Source: Flectonema sp. DT1601 (taxonomy: Eukaryota > Euglenozoa > Diplonemea > Diplonemida > Diplonemidae). Taken from it: DNA of 64,000 nucleotides. Position numbers and translations under genes: made by a program. The stretch is from the NCBI GenBank assembly GCA_964019425.1, contig OZ025805.1:282501-346500 (forward strand), in the 5' to 3' direction. This document shows positions 40,414-51,020 of this stretch, in pieces; the first letter of the stretch is position 1, and each line of letters begins with the position of its first letter. The notes under the pieces are model-generated. The model was not told the DNA's origin. It did not search any database and worked only from the letters and a program-made list of their open reading frames with translations.

Positions 40414-41319
40414 ATGCCCAAACGGACAAGTCTACCCCGCGCAACACCTCCGGTATTCATTCCTTCAAAAGAGAGATGTTGGAAAGTCCGAGGAACTATA
40501 ACGCTACTCGCATCTGAAGGAATAACTGCTACGGTGGTGGTGGAGCCATCGGAGTTTGATGACTATAAGAAATGGTTGGAGGGGAGTTCAATGAAATTAC
40601 TGCAGCTTCCGAAGTCTGGTATGGGTGTGAATTACTGCAGAAATCATATTCTGGACATAGCTGGAGATGGTTGGTTTTGGATTATCGACGACGATATTCA
40701 GTCGTTTCACACAAACGGAACAAACAGATCTGATCCAACGACAGCAATATCAGCAAAAGAAGTCTTAGAAACGGTTTATACTTTAGAACCGATAGTCAAA
40801 GATGAAAACGTTGCGTTAGTTGGAATAGAATATAAAGTCTTCTCTAACTCAAGAGGGAAACGAGCCCATGTCATCGGGGAATACCAACGCGACAGCTACG
40901 TAAATGTCTGTGCAGCTATAAATAGAGATCGGTTGCCAGAGGGAATTCGTTATCATTTTAACGTGAGAGAAGACTACGATTTGGCTTTACAAATTATCTA
41001 CAATGGGCTAAGCACGCTTCGAATTAAATGGTTGTCGTTTTCTGCTCCTGCTATGGGAACACTTGCAGGTGGAATGCAAAATTACTACTCAAATGAAAGG
41101 GCTTGCATCGCCCAAGCAACTGTCTTTGCTAGAAAATGGAGTGAAGTATCAGAGAGGGTGATGAAAGGACCAGAGGGGAATAAACGACCAGACGTTAGAG
41201 TGAAATGGGCTTCTCTTGACAAACTAATGCCAAAGCAGCGTCTTCACAATGAAATGTTGGAAAATGAGAAAGACAAGAGTAACAACGGGAATAAAAAACG
41301 ACAAAAAACAACGCCATAG
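40414..41319 (+). CDS. TET/JBP-associated DNA-base glycosyltransferase (TAGT / base J glucosyltransferase-like, 301 aa)
   Basis: The protein reads as one GT-A-like domain of the GREB1/TAGT family that Iyer and colleagues linked to modified DNA bases and to which the kinetoplastid base J glucosyltransferase belongs. Visible motifs: IPSKERCWKVRGTITLL (13-32), VVVEPSEFDDY (41-51), MGVNYCRNHILDIAG (70-84), the acidic WIIDDDIQSF (89-98), NVALVGIEYKVF (132-143), REDYDLALQ (185-193) and TLAGGMQNYY (216-225). The family transfers a sugar to 5-hydroxymethyl pyrimidines in DNA; in kinetoplastids the product is base J. It should act in the nucleus, on bases first oxidised by a JBP/TET dioxygenase, which is not in this window. 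At 301 residues it is shorter than known trypanosome JGTs as I recall them (about 400). The basic tail (KKRQKTTP) could aid DNA or nuclear targeting. Candidate acceptor AG at 40391. Confidence 0.72.
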   Translation: MPKRTSLPRATPPVFIPSKERCWKVRGTITLLASEGITATVVVEPSEFDDYKKWLEGSSMKLLQLPKSGMGVNYCRNHILDIAGDGWFWIIDDDIQSFHTNGTNRSDPTTAISAKEVLETVYTLEPIVKDENVALVGIEYKVFSNSRGKRAHVIGEYQRDSYVNVCAAINRDRLPEGIRYHFNVREDYDLALQIIYNGLSTLRIKWLSFSAPAMGTLAGGMQNYYSNERACIAQATVFARKWSEVSERVMKGPEGNKRPDVRVKWASLDKLMPKQRLHNEMLENEKDKSNNGNKKRQKTTP

Positions 41320-41662
41320 ACCACGACGAACAATATTAAACACATGCTTTTTTTCAAAGCAAAACAACCAGTTTTTACAAAAAACTAATGCTGCAATGTA
41401 TCTTCTCTTTAAGTGTTTGTTGTTTCGTTAACTTAAACTGTTCTTTTTAGTAACAATTAGAGTAGAATTTTTTTTTTTTTTTTTTTTTTTTTTCCCCTTT
41501 TATGTATCACACTGTTAGTAACTCTTAATTTCTCAAACAACAGGAAGGGAAAAAAAAAAAAAACCCACAACGTTGACAAATTGTTTTCTTCGGTTTTTTT
41601 TATTATTTATTTTTTTTAATCTAATTCTCTCAGATCCCACCCACCAAACAAACGCAAAACTG
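41320..41662 (+). other. Intergenic region between TAGT and ABCA genes
   Basis: It has no gene. It contains T-runs of 23 (41471-41493) and a polypyrimidine tract (41583-41631) ending in ctctcag, the probable acceptor for the ABC transporter gene. Confidence 0.5.
41583..41633 (+). promoter_or_regulatory. Putative trans-splice acceptor of the ABCA gene
   Basis: A T-rich tract ends ctaattctctcag, with the AG 30 bases before the chosen ATG at 41663. This is one of the clearest acceptor-like sites in the window. Confidence 0.5.
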
Positions 41663-44600
41663 ATGTCGGGATCACAAAAAAACAGATCCCACACAGGTCT
41701 GTTGTTAAAGAACCATTTCCTTTTAAAATCAAGGAAACCCTGCGTCTCTCTTTTCGAATGTTTATTTAGTGGAATATTCTGTTGTTTGTTAGTATTTGGT
41801 TGGAGTAGAAGTGATGACACGTCACACGGAGAAATGATTTATGCAGAGAACGATTTTTATAACATAACTGGATCGATGTGCTTATCGAATTGTAGCGTTC
41901 TGAGTCCAGATCAATGGTGTTATAGACCCGCTGATAGGATGCCTAAATTACCAGCAGGAACACTGGAGTATTGCTCTGATGAGTTGTCGTTGTTGTGCGG
42001 ATGTAATAGCCCTGAAATGTACTATCCCTGGGGAGGACACGCTATACCGATTTGCCCGGTTGTAAAAGGAATACCAAAACCAGAAGCACCGGTAGATCCC
42101 ACACCCATGGATCCGTCATTGTCACCTCAAGAAAAAGACATCTATGAAAAACTGATTGACTACGCTGAGGTAATTACAATGATGTTGAGGCCGACGTCAA
42201 TTCCATCGATTGATTCTCTGCTGTCACTGAAGGGATTGGGATATTCACCTCCGTATAACTCTTTAGAGTATAGAGGTGTTTTAGGTTTTGTGCCATCATC
42301 AAACACCAAACTAAACTGTACAGACATGCAACACTTATCGGGAGGTTATTTTGAAAACTATGTTCGTCAAAACATACTTCAAAGAGAGGGGATTACGCCT
42401 CCTTGGCCTCGTCCTGATCAAGAATACCCAGGGTGTCCACGTGTTTGGAAAGATGAGGAAACATTTGTGAAAAGTATGGAATCTGAATGGAGAGAAATTT
42501 GGGCATTAGTTTTAATACATGAAATTGATTGGGATAAAAAACATTTTGATCTTACAATAAGAATGCAATCAGGTGCCTTACCGTGGACTTTCAGTAGCTA
42601 TGATCTTTTTCATACTCAAGGACCATGGCCTTGGGAGCAGTACGTGACTTCCGGATTCGTAAGTTTGCAACATTTTCTATTTACGTATTTTAAGGAAAGG
42701 CCGCCTAATGAGACCTGGATTCATCATGAAAACCATAGCCACCATTGGTTTAATTTAGAAAGGGATTTATCGTCCGATACGGTGATCATGCCATTGGCAT
42801 CACCTGCTTATAAAAGTAACGATTTCTTAGATCAATCAGCCTCTATGTTTCCTCTAATCATGTGTATTTCATTCATCTTTTTCATAGCAGCATTGTGTGC
42901 AGCTGTCGTTGATGAGAAAGAATCAAAAGTAAAACAATCTCAGCTAATAATGGGTCTCTCATTGAATTCTTATTACTTATCACTACTAATATTAGTCTTA
43001 GTTATGTCATTCATAGGATCAGCGGTGTCAACTGCCATCCTCGGAGCAACAATTTTCGTCAACACTCCGATCCCGTTGTTGTTTTTAGTAATATTCTTGT
43101 ATGCAGTCTCCATCGGGGGATTAGCTCTATTATGCAGTTCGTTCCTGTCGAAAACTAGATTGGCTGCTGTCGTTGCTCCAGTTGCTTTGCTTATTTTCGT
43201 GGTACCTAAATATACTCTACCATCAAACTTATCAATGAGTACGAGACATCTTCTGAGTCTGTTATCTGGATGTGCGTTTTCTGAGACTCTGACAACAATA
43301 CTGACATACGAACAGGGGTTTATTACCCTTCGTTGGAGTGATTTATTTGTTGATGAGTTTTCGATCGCTTTGGGATTGATGTTTCTCGTAGTTGATTCGG
43401 TTTTGTATCTACTCCTAGCGTGGTATCTTGATCAGGTTATACCTTCTCAATGGGGAAGGTCGAAACCGATGTTGTTTTTTTTACCTAAAATATTATCATC
43501 ACATAATAAGAAGAGATGTACAAATCCAGAAATATCTGAGACGGCGTTAGAACCTGGAGCGTATATTGGAGATGATGGCAGCGGTTCAGAAACTTCAATT
43601 GAACCTCCGTCAACATCGCAATGTGTTAAGATTAACAACATTGTTAAACAATATCCTGGATTACCAGTTCCAGCTGTAAATGGAATAGATCTAACCCTCA
43701 AAGAGGGTGAAATAACTGTTCTTCTTGGGCACAATGGTGCAGGTAAGACTACTTTGATTGACTGTTTGATTGGAATGCAAATTCCGACATCAGGAGACGC
43801 TCTCATTTACGGCAAAAGCATCTCCCGAGACAACAGTTCAGTGAGAAAGTTGATCGGATACTGTCCTCAGCATAATATTTTATGGCCGAAACTGACTTGC
43901 ATGGAGCACATTCTTCACTTTTCTCTGTTGAAACATCCTTGCAAAGCCACTGCTATCAAACAAGCTGAGAGCATGCTTGGAATGGTCGGGTTAACTGAAA
44001 AGAGAGATACCCAAACTGGAAAACTTTCTGGAGGTCAAAAACGAAAATTATCGATCATCCTGGCTTTTTGTGGAGATGCTAAATTCGTTGTTTTGGACGA
44101 ACCTACTGCAGGTGTTGACGTCAAGTCAAGACGAGCGATATGGGATCTTCTTAAAAACAAAGAATTGACTCAAAACAGGGTCGTCCTTCTAACGACTCAC
44201 TACATGGATGAAGCTGATCATTTGGGGATGAAAGTTGCAATTATGAGTCATGGCAAACTATACTGTCATGGTACTCCGTTGTATTTGAGAAACAATTTCG
44301 GTGGTTATATATTAACTGTGACTACTACTGAGGAAAACAATTCTCAAGAACTCCTTGAAACTGTTCAAGGATGCGCAGATTTATCATCTCGGATATTGTC
44401 AGAAGCTGCGAGTGAATTGAGAATACATCTTCCAACTCAATCGGTTTCGAAAGACGTTTGTTTTCCACCTCTATTTTCTAAACTCGATTCATTAATAACA
44501 TCAAATGTCATAAGAGGCTATGGGATCTCACTAACAACACTCGAGGATGTATTTATTAAGATTGCTGAGGAGGGTGACGTTGATCTGAATTCCAGAATGG

Positions 44601-47413
44601 ATTTGATCCCGACGTTGTCTTTCGTCGATAAAGTAAAAAACAAATTTTCGTTTTTTTTTAAAAAAAAAACGATAGTCGTGAAACAACAACAGTCTGAAAG
44701 TGTAAATCTTATAAACGATGATTACGTCGAGTCTCCTTCCGATGATGATAACGAAAACAACGAAAACAACGACAGCGGAGTATCAGAACCTGCCATTCAA
44801 GTCATCGAAAGCGACAGAGAAAGTGTAATAGAATCCATTGAAGACTCAATGCAAACAATTGTAAACACAGAAAACCAACAATGCGACATAAACAATAATT
44901 CTCTTTCTGAAGCCCTCATTGATCAAACATCTGTAGTAGACGGTCACAATGATATTACTGTTGATGTTGTTGATGATGATGTTGTCGTTGAAGAAGAAAA
45001 AAAAGTTAGATCGAAATTCATCAGGTATCCGAGACAGTTTTATGCGACGTTCATGAAGAGATGTCACTTTGCGAGAAGAGATCACAAAACTCTGATATTT
45101 CAATTATTGTTACCGATGGTGTTCCTCGGAGTCACGCTTCTGATTGAATCCATCGGTGCACCTGCTGCTCCTGACATCATCATGGACAGCGATCTATACA
45201 AAGGTACTAAGATGTATGTGAATGACGAAGAGTGGAAAATTCTAATGGAAGAAACCCAACCTGGATTCGAAATAATAAACTGCAACACATCGTGTAAAAC
45301 ATCGATTGAAATGAGTAATTATATCTTAACACATGACAGTAAGGATACTTCTGTTGGTTTTGTTTTCGACGATCACTTGGAATCAGTAGAACATCAGAAC
45401 GGGGTCACACCATCTAAACCATACGTCAGCATCCTTCATAACGGTAAGAAGCTTCATTCTCTTCCAGTTGGAGTCGCGGCATATCAAAATTCACTGTTGA
45501 GGAATATAACAGGCACAGATTCTTATATTAAATTACATAATCATCCATTTTCAAGCCATCACATTCAAAAAACCTACAACAAAGTAAAGAATGTCTTGAC
45601 TGCTGTATTTGTTACGACTCCGTTTTTGTTAACTCCGGCTCATTTTTGTGCTTTTATCGTGAGGGAGAGAGAGATTAAAGCTCTACACATCCAGAGAGTG
45701 TCAGGGTTATCAATGCCGGTGTACTGGCTTGCAAACTTCGCTTTCGATGTACTACTGCAGATAGTAACGTGTGGAGTGGCAGTTGGAATATTTTACGCTG
45801 CCGGGTCGTTTTATGTTCATGGTAACGTCATCGCTGTTTTGGTAACTCTCTTGAGTACGTATTCAGCGGCTATAGTACCATTCAGTTATGTTACTACTCT
45901 GAGAGTGAAGACTGGAAGTTTTGCTCAGAGTCTGGTAATGAGTTTAAATTTTGGTTTTGGATTCGTTTTGTTGATTTTATCATCGGTGCTTGACGCTCTT
46001 CCTAACACGAAATCGCTGAATAGAAGTCTGAGACACGTTTATCAAATTCATCCTGCTTTTTGTTTGGGTCATGGACTATTGAAAATCGCTACTCGATATG
46101 AAAGATTTCATCCAACATCAAGAGCCTTCAAATCGTACTACGTCGGAAACGACATAATGATGTTGTCGATATCAGGTCCTACAGCGTTGTTGTTGCTGCT
46201 TGTCTTCAGTGCGATTGGTTGGGATCGAACTGTTTCGTTTTTTAAACGTCCGTTTAAGTTCATTTCAAAGTGTTGTGTTAAAATATCACGCAACAGGTCG
46301 TCCAGTTGTATTTCACAAACATCTGTTTATACTCAACTTGATAACGACGGTGGTGATACAACATCTGAAGAACCTGTGAGAAGTAATTTTCATTCAGCAG
46401 TTGAGGCCGAGCACCAAGACATCCTCAACAACCCAAACAGACTTTCAGACCGAGTCAGAGTCGTCGACTTGTCGAAGAGGTATTCCGGAACAAAAAAACA
46501 CGCGGTCAAAGATGTTACTTTTGGTGTTAAAAAAGGTGAAGTTTTCGCTATTTTGGGTGGAAATGGCGCTGGAAAAACCAGCACCCTATCAATGATTACG
46601 GGTGACTTTGCTCCGACAAGTGGATCTGTTCATGTGAATGGAACTTTTGGTTTGTGTCCTCAACATGATTGCTGCATCGAAAACTTATCAGTGGAAGAAC
46701 ACTTACAGTTGTATGCAAGAATTCGTGATGAGAAGTTAGTGTCCATCGAAGAGAAGATTAAGGTAATGGGACTGCAGAAGTTCAGAAAAAAACTTTTCAA
46801 GAATCTCTCAGGTGGAAATAAACGAAAACTTGGAGTCTCAGTTGCAATGATGGGAGACTCTGATATTCTTGTTCTTGATGAGCCGTCAGCCGGAATCGAT
46901 CCCGTGGCTCGGAAAAGTCTTTGGTCGGCACTCACGAGTGAGGTGGGTAACATTCAAAGAAGTATTATTCTAACGACGCATCATTTGGAAGAAATAGAAG
47001 GCTTGTCGGGGAAGAATCACCGAATTACGGTGCTTCACGGTGGTCAAATGCTATGTCTTGGTACCCTACAACAGCTAAAGAGTGATTTGGGACTGAACTA
47101 TGAGTTGTCGGCAACGGTTAACGACGCAGACCGACTTCCTGATGTGGAAGAGTTTTTAAAAGAATCGTTTCCCGGAACGGTCTTGCATGAGGTCATAAGG
47201 GGATCGGTTAAGTTTTTAATACCAAAGGAAGCTACGGCATCTGTTGGAGATGTTTTCTTAAAACTGGAGAACTCTGATTTACGTAAGAAATCAATCATTA
47301 CGGACTACTCTGTGTCTGACACCAGTTTAGATACCATTATACTCCAACTAACTGAAAACGCCACTGATGGTTTAGGCGATGGCGACGACTTAGAGGCTCG
47401 TCTTGCTGAATAG
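41663..47413 (+). CDS. ABCA-type full ABC transporter (1916 aa)
   Basis: The layout is TMD1-NBD1-TMD2-NBD2. A first membrane helix (CLFSGIFCCLLVFG) is followed by a large Cys- and Trp-containing loop (about residues 50-385) and a helix cluster. NBD1 has Walker A GHNGAGKT (about 689), signature LSGGQKRKL (about 787), Walker B VVLDEP and the TTHYMDEAD H-loop. NBD2 has GGNGAGKT (about 1631), LSGGNKRKL (about 1714), LVLDEP and TTHHLEE. KRKL after the signature and a large first loop are ABCA features. ABCA proteins move or flip lipids across plasma or endosomal membranes. All catalytic motifs look intact. An acidic linker (about 990-1110) includes a T9/A10 run in frame at 44651-44670. The ORF is open from 41573, but that start is not ATG and lies before the acceptor. 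Length is usual for the family. Confidence 0.93.
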   Translation: MSGSQKNRSHTGLLLKNHFLLKSRKPCVSLFECLFSGIFCCLLVFGWSRSDDTSHGEMIYAENDFYNITGSMCLSNCSVLSPDQWCYRPADRMPKLPAGTLEYCSDELSLLCGCNSPEMYYPWGGHAIPICPVVKGIPKPEAPVDPTPMDPSLSPQEKDIYEKLIDYAEVITMMLRPTSIPSIDSLLSLKGLGYSPPYNSLEYRGVLGFVPSSNTKLNCTDMQHLSGGYFENYVRQNILQREGITPPWPRPDQEYPGCPRVWKDEETFVKSMESEWREIWALVLIHEIDWDKKHFDLTIRMQSGALPWTFSSYDLFHTQGPWPWEQYVTSGFVSLQHFLFTYFKERPPNETWIHHENHSHHWFNLERDLSSDTVIMPLASPAYKSNDFLDQSASMFPLIMCISFIFFIAALCAAVVDEKESKVKQSQLIMGLSLNSYYLSLLILVLVMSFIGSAVSTAILGATIFVNTPIPLLFLVIFLYAVSIGGLALLCSSFLSKTRLAAVVAPVALLIFVVPKYTLPSNLSMSTRHLLSLLSGCAFSETLTTILTYEQGFITLRWSDLFVDEFSIALGLMFLVVDSVLYLLLAWYLDQVIPSQWGRSKPMLFFLPKILSSHNKKRCTNPEISETALEPGAYIGDDGSGSETSIEPPSTSQCVKINNIVKQYPGLPVPAVNGIDLTLKEGEITVLLGHNGAGKTTLIDCLIGMQIPTSGDALIYGKSISRDNSSVRKLIGYCPQHNILWPKLTCMEHILHFSLLKHPCKATAIKQAESMLGMVGLTEKRDTQTGKLSGGQKRKLSIILAFCGDAKFVVLDEPTAGVDVKSRRAIWDLLKNKELTQNRVVLLTTHYMDEADHLGMKVAIMSHGKLYCHGTPLYLRNNFGGYILTVTTTEENNSQELLETVQGCADLSSRILSEAASELRIHLPTQSVSKDVCFPPLFSKLDSLITSNVIRGYGISLTTLEDVFIKIAEEGDVDLNSRMDLIPTLSFVDKVKNKFSFFFKKKTIVVKQQQSESVNLINDDYVESPSDDDNENNENNDSGVSEPAIQVIESDRESVIESIEDSMQTIVNTENQQCDINNNSLSEALIDQTSVVDGHNDITVDVVDDDVVVEEEKKVRSKFIRYPRQFYATFMKRCHFARRDHKTLIFQLLLPMVFLGVTLLIESIGAPAAPDIIMDSDLYKGTKMYVNDEEWKILMEETQPGFEIINCNTSCKTSIEMSNYILTHDSKDTSVGFVFDDHLESVEHQNGVTPSKPYVSILHNGKKLHSLPVGVAAYQNSLLRNITGTDSYIKLHNHPFSSHHIQKTYNKVKNVLTAVFVTTPFLLTPAHFCAFIVREREIKALHIQRVSGLSMPVYWLANFAFDVLLQIVTCGVAVGIFYAAGSFYVHGNVIAVLVTLLSTYSAAIVPFSYVTTLRVKTGSFAQSLVMSLNFGFGFVLLILSSVLDALPNTKSLNRSLRHVYQIHPAFCLGHGLLKIATRYERFHPTSRAFKSYYVGNDIMMLSISGPTALLLLLVFSAIGWDRTVSFFKRPFKFISKCCVKISRNRSSSCISQTSVYTQLDNDGGDTTSEEPVRSNFHSAVEAEHQDILNNPNRLSDRVRVVDLSKRYSGTKKHAVKDVTFGVKKGEVFAILGGNGAGKTSTLSMITGDFAPTSGSVHVNGTFGLCPQHDCCIENLSVEEHLQLYARIRDEKLVSIEEKIKVMGLQKFRKKLFKNLSGGNKRKLGVSVAMMGDSDILVLDEPSAGIDPVARKSLWSALTSEVGNIQRSIILTTHHLEEIEGLSGKNHRITVLHGGQMLCLGTLQQLKSDLGLNYELSATVNDADRLPDVEEFLKESFPGTVLHEVIRGSVKFLIPKEATASVGDVFLKLENSDLRKKSIITDYSVSDTSLDTIILQLTENATDGLGDGDDLEARLAE

Positions 47414-48023
47414 CTCGTTTGATTTTGCCTTTGTTGGCAAAATTTTTCCTTTTTTTTTTTTTTCTTTCTTTCTTTCTTCCACATAATATTTTTTTTTTTT
47501 TTTGTCACTTAAAATTACTTTTCGTATTGATCAATTCAGAGAGGGTTGGTTGTTACTTTAGTATTGCTGTGCTTCGATAATATATTTTTTTTATTTTTAT
47601 TTTTTTTTTTTTTCAAGTGTGGAGATGTATTTTATTCTTTTTTTTTGTTTTAACAATACAAAAAAAAAAAAAAAAAAAAGATTATTCTCCACACAGTTAA
47701 AAAAAATATCTTTTGAGTGAAGTTTTTTTTTTTTTTTTTTGTTTTTTGTTTTTTGTTTCCCCGTCTTCGCATTCATCCTTTTGGCAGGGGAAGAAAAAAA
47801 GGAAAAAAAAAAAAAAACAGGGGGGAAAACTATTATTGTTTTTTCTCGCTGAGGATTCACTATGTTGGGTAGGGTTTGTTTCTTTTATTTTATTTAAGAT
47901 CTCGTTTCAATTCTTTCCTCCAGGTCAGTGTTTTACATACAATCATTGATTAACATTATTATTTTATTTTTTTATATTCCTTGAAGACAAATTGTTTACC
48001 ATTAGAATCTGCCTATGAGGTAA

Positions 48024-48157
48024 AACCATTCAGATAAGCAGCCTCATATATTTTGTTGATCGCAGATAGTTTTACTGGCGCACAGGGAAATAGATAACAT
48101 GACATAATAAATAACGGCTCTTAATCTGAATAGTTTCTTCTCCGACTTCGTCGGTGC
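48024..48157 (+). repeat. Poly(A)-tailed repeat family 1 (copy)
   Basis: aaccattcagataagcagcc ... ctggcgcacagggaaataga ... ctgaatagtttcttctccg, the CCGACTTCGTCGG hairpin and TGC followed by an A-run. Confidence 0.65.
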
Positions 48158-48511
48158 AAAAAAAAAGCAGTAAAAAAAAGGAGAGACACGATCTCTTTTT
48201 TTTTTTTTTTAATTTTTCATTCAGCAAAAGAGAATTGTGGCAGCGTAATGTCAGCATGTAGGCTTGTTTCTGGTTGCGCGCGCAAACAATAAATGTTCTG
48301 TCCGTCTTCTCTCTTTTTTTTTTCTTCTTTTCCCCTTGAGCTTAAGAATGCAGTATCAAGTTACTCCCCTTAAATTATTACTATTGTGGGTTTCCGTTTT
48401 ACTACAGAAAAATGGATCCTCCTCAAGTCACAAATCTGATTAATTTTTTTTTTTTTTTTGAATGCCTAAGAGCCTTAAATATATTGCAAAAGAAGAAAAA
48501 AAAAAAAAAAA

Positions 48512-48651
48512 AACCATTCAGATATATAGCCTTACAGCCTTATATTTTGTTGATCGCAGCTAGTTTTACTGGCGCACAGGGAAATAGATAACATGACATA
48601 ATAAATAACGGCTCTTAATCTGAATAGTTTCTTCTCCGACTTCGTCGGTGC
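48512..48651 (+). repeat. Poly(A)-tailed repeat family 1 (copy)
   Basis: Close to the copy 490 bases upstream, in the same orientation, with a short extra tatagccttaca near its start. It ends CCGACTTCGTCGGTGC before A5. Confidence 0.65.
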
Positions 48652-49202
48652 AAAAAGAAAACTCTGTTGGAGGGGGGCAGAATTTTTTTTTTTTTTTTTT
48701 TTTATGGTTTAGCCAAAGTTCTGTTGCTTGAGAACTCTCTCTTCCTCGATGGTGGTTTTTCATTCTTTCTTCATTTTGAGTGAAATACACCTCTTTGGTT
48801 GTGGGGAGGACTTTTTGTTTATTGGAATTTGCGATCCCTTTTGTTCCTTATTGTTGGTTGTAGGCATGTGCCTGCTAAAGTGAAAAAAAAAAAAAAAAAT
48901 AGAACATTTTTCAGAAATATTTTGTGTAACTGAAAAATTTCTGTTTTGAAATTTCTAAAAAAATTTAAAAAAAAAAACATCTCAACTTTTCAGCTGTTTT
49001 TCTTTTTTTGACAGCCCCATTTCGATTCAACAATTCAGGCTCGCTAACTAATTTATCTTATTTTATGTTATTATTCGCTCAAGTGTTATTACCATATGTT
49101 TCTCACTTCCGGTTTCTTATTAGTAGTGTAAGCTGAAACGGTTGCTGAAATATTATGGTTTTTAGTGTTTCTATTAATAGAACGAACTCTCTTCGATGGA
49201 AG

Positions 49203-49234
<32 letters not shown>

Positions 49235-49432
49235 ATAAGCTTCCGTTTTCTGCTTCCTGCATCATTTTTTTTAAAAATAAAAATAATAATAATAATATTA
49301 AATGTGTGAGAATCTCTTGTTTTTGATACCCCGATTGTTTCTTTCTTTCTATTTTCTAATTTTCTAATTTTCTAATTTTTTTTTTTTTTTTTTTCTTCTT
49401 CCCCCACTCTTTTTTTTCTCTTATTCTGTCTG

Positions 49433-49761
49433 AAACTACAATCTTCGCGATTGGGTCCTTACTGATGCGGGCTACCCAGACCCCTCGTAGTCATCAGTTT
49501 GTATTTTGATAACTAACTGACTCTCCGAAAAAGTTACGGATAGAGAAACGAGTCGTGCTAATTACCTTTTTTTTTTTTTTATTTTTTTTAAAATATAAAT
49601 GAAACCGCGGAGAAGGCAGCAGCGTAATATCGACGTAGTAGTCAATGTCACTTCCTTATTTTGTTGGGTTCTTTATTTCTTTTTTTTTTCTTGTTTGTTT
49701 TTGTTTGTTTATTTTAAAAAGAACATATCGTCACGCTGTCCTCCTCTCTTTGTAAAAAAGA

Positions 49762-49793
<32 letters not shown>

Positions 49794-50185
49794 CCATTTT
49801 CGGATTACCTTTCGCAACACAGACAGAATCCTGTCGCCCCGAGGATGGGAGGGGGGGGGGAGAAAATAAATCATGATCACAATGAATAACGGCTTTTCAA
49901 TCTACAGTAGTTTCTTCTCCTTAAGGGGGACAAAAAAAAAAAAAAAAAAATCATTCTGCAATGTTTTTTTTCTTTTCTTTTTTTTTTTTTCCTATCTTCC
50001 GACGATCTCGTTATTATTTATTTTCTTTAGTTGTTTACAACCTGTTAGCCTCTGGGCAAGGTGGAGGCTGGAAGTCGATCACTTCCAGCCAATACTATGA
50101 AACTACAATCTTCGCGATTGGGTCCTTACTGATGCGGGCTACCCAGACCCCTCGTAGTCATCAGTTTGTATTTTGCTAACTAAAC
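49433..50185. repeat. Direct repeat pair of about 85 bases
   Basis: gaaactacaatcttcgcgat ... ctgatgcgggctacccagac ... tagtcatcagtttgtatttt occurs at 49433-49518 and 50097-50180, nearly identical, with 580 bases between. CTGATG and CATCAG inside each unit can pair. Not recognised as a tRNA. Confidence 0.6.
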
Positions 50186-50584
50186 TAAACTTATTATCAT
50201 CTGGCTCCCTTTTCTCTATTTTTCGAACTCGATATATTCATCTGTTTTGATTCCACACAAATCATAGAACAGCTTTCTTCTTATGCCCATACTGAAAGAC
50301 TTATCATCGGCAAATGTTGTGATATTCTCTCCGCCTATTCGGTCTTCTGTCTCAATAGCCTGACTGATTGACTTCCTTCTCTTGTTACTTTTTAAAGAAA
50401 AGAAATAAAGAAATACCTGAGTCGAGCCCATCCAGTAGTTTTTGTCAAAAGCATTTTTTTTTTATAATAAAAATAATCAAAACTAATTTATCCCAACTTT
50501 CTTTATTTTTTGTAAATGAAATGCTTTTTAGTTTATAGTACATGCTACATGTTTTTTTTTTTTTTTTTTTTTCTCCCCTAAAGA

Positions 50585-51020
50585 GATGTTATGTTAATGA
50601 AACAATACGTGGATGTGTATTTTATGTACAAAATAAAACAACTAACCCCCCTAAAGACCTACACTCTGCCGTACTACATTATACCCTGGTTTTGATTTCC
50701 CAAGGCTCACGATTAATTCAAAATTGAATAACTCGATTCCGTACTGCACTGAATGACAACACGGAAAAAGAGACATGTATGCAAATAAGTTAGAAACATT
50801 GATTATAATGTAGAGCAAGTACGTCAATTACAGAGTGTTAGCCTGTATTAACATTTTAAGTCACTTGTGTCATGAGTTTTTTAATTTTATTATTGAGTTC
50901 TGATACAATACAAGAGAGATTTATATTCGTATGAACCTAATCAAAAACAGTCTTCCCCCCCTAAAGAGATGTTATGTTTATGATACAATATGTACGAAAA
51001 CAACTAACCCCCCTAAAGAG
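50585..51020 (+). repeat. Dispersed repeat family with CCCCCCT boxes (copy 2)
   Basis: Contains three boxes (taacccccctaaagac at about 50643, cttcccccctaaagag at about 50953, taacccccctaaagag at about 51005) and the middle segment seen at 20788-20945. In copy 1 the boxes read cccccctcacggg, so the end of the box differs between loci. Confidence 0.6.

Noticed and set aside
50216-50431. Minus-strand 71-codon frame (MGSTQVFLYFFSLKSNKRRK...)
   Set aside because: No homopolymer bias, but it is alone on the minus strand, with no acceptor and no recognisable domain. Not enough support.
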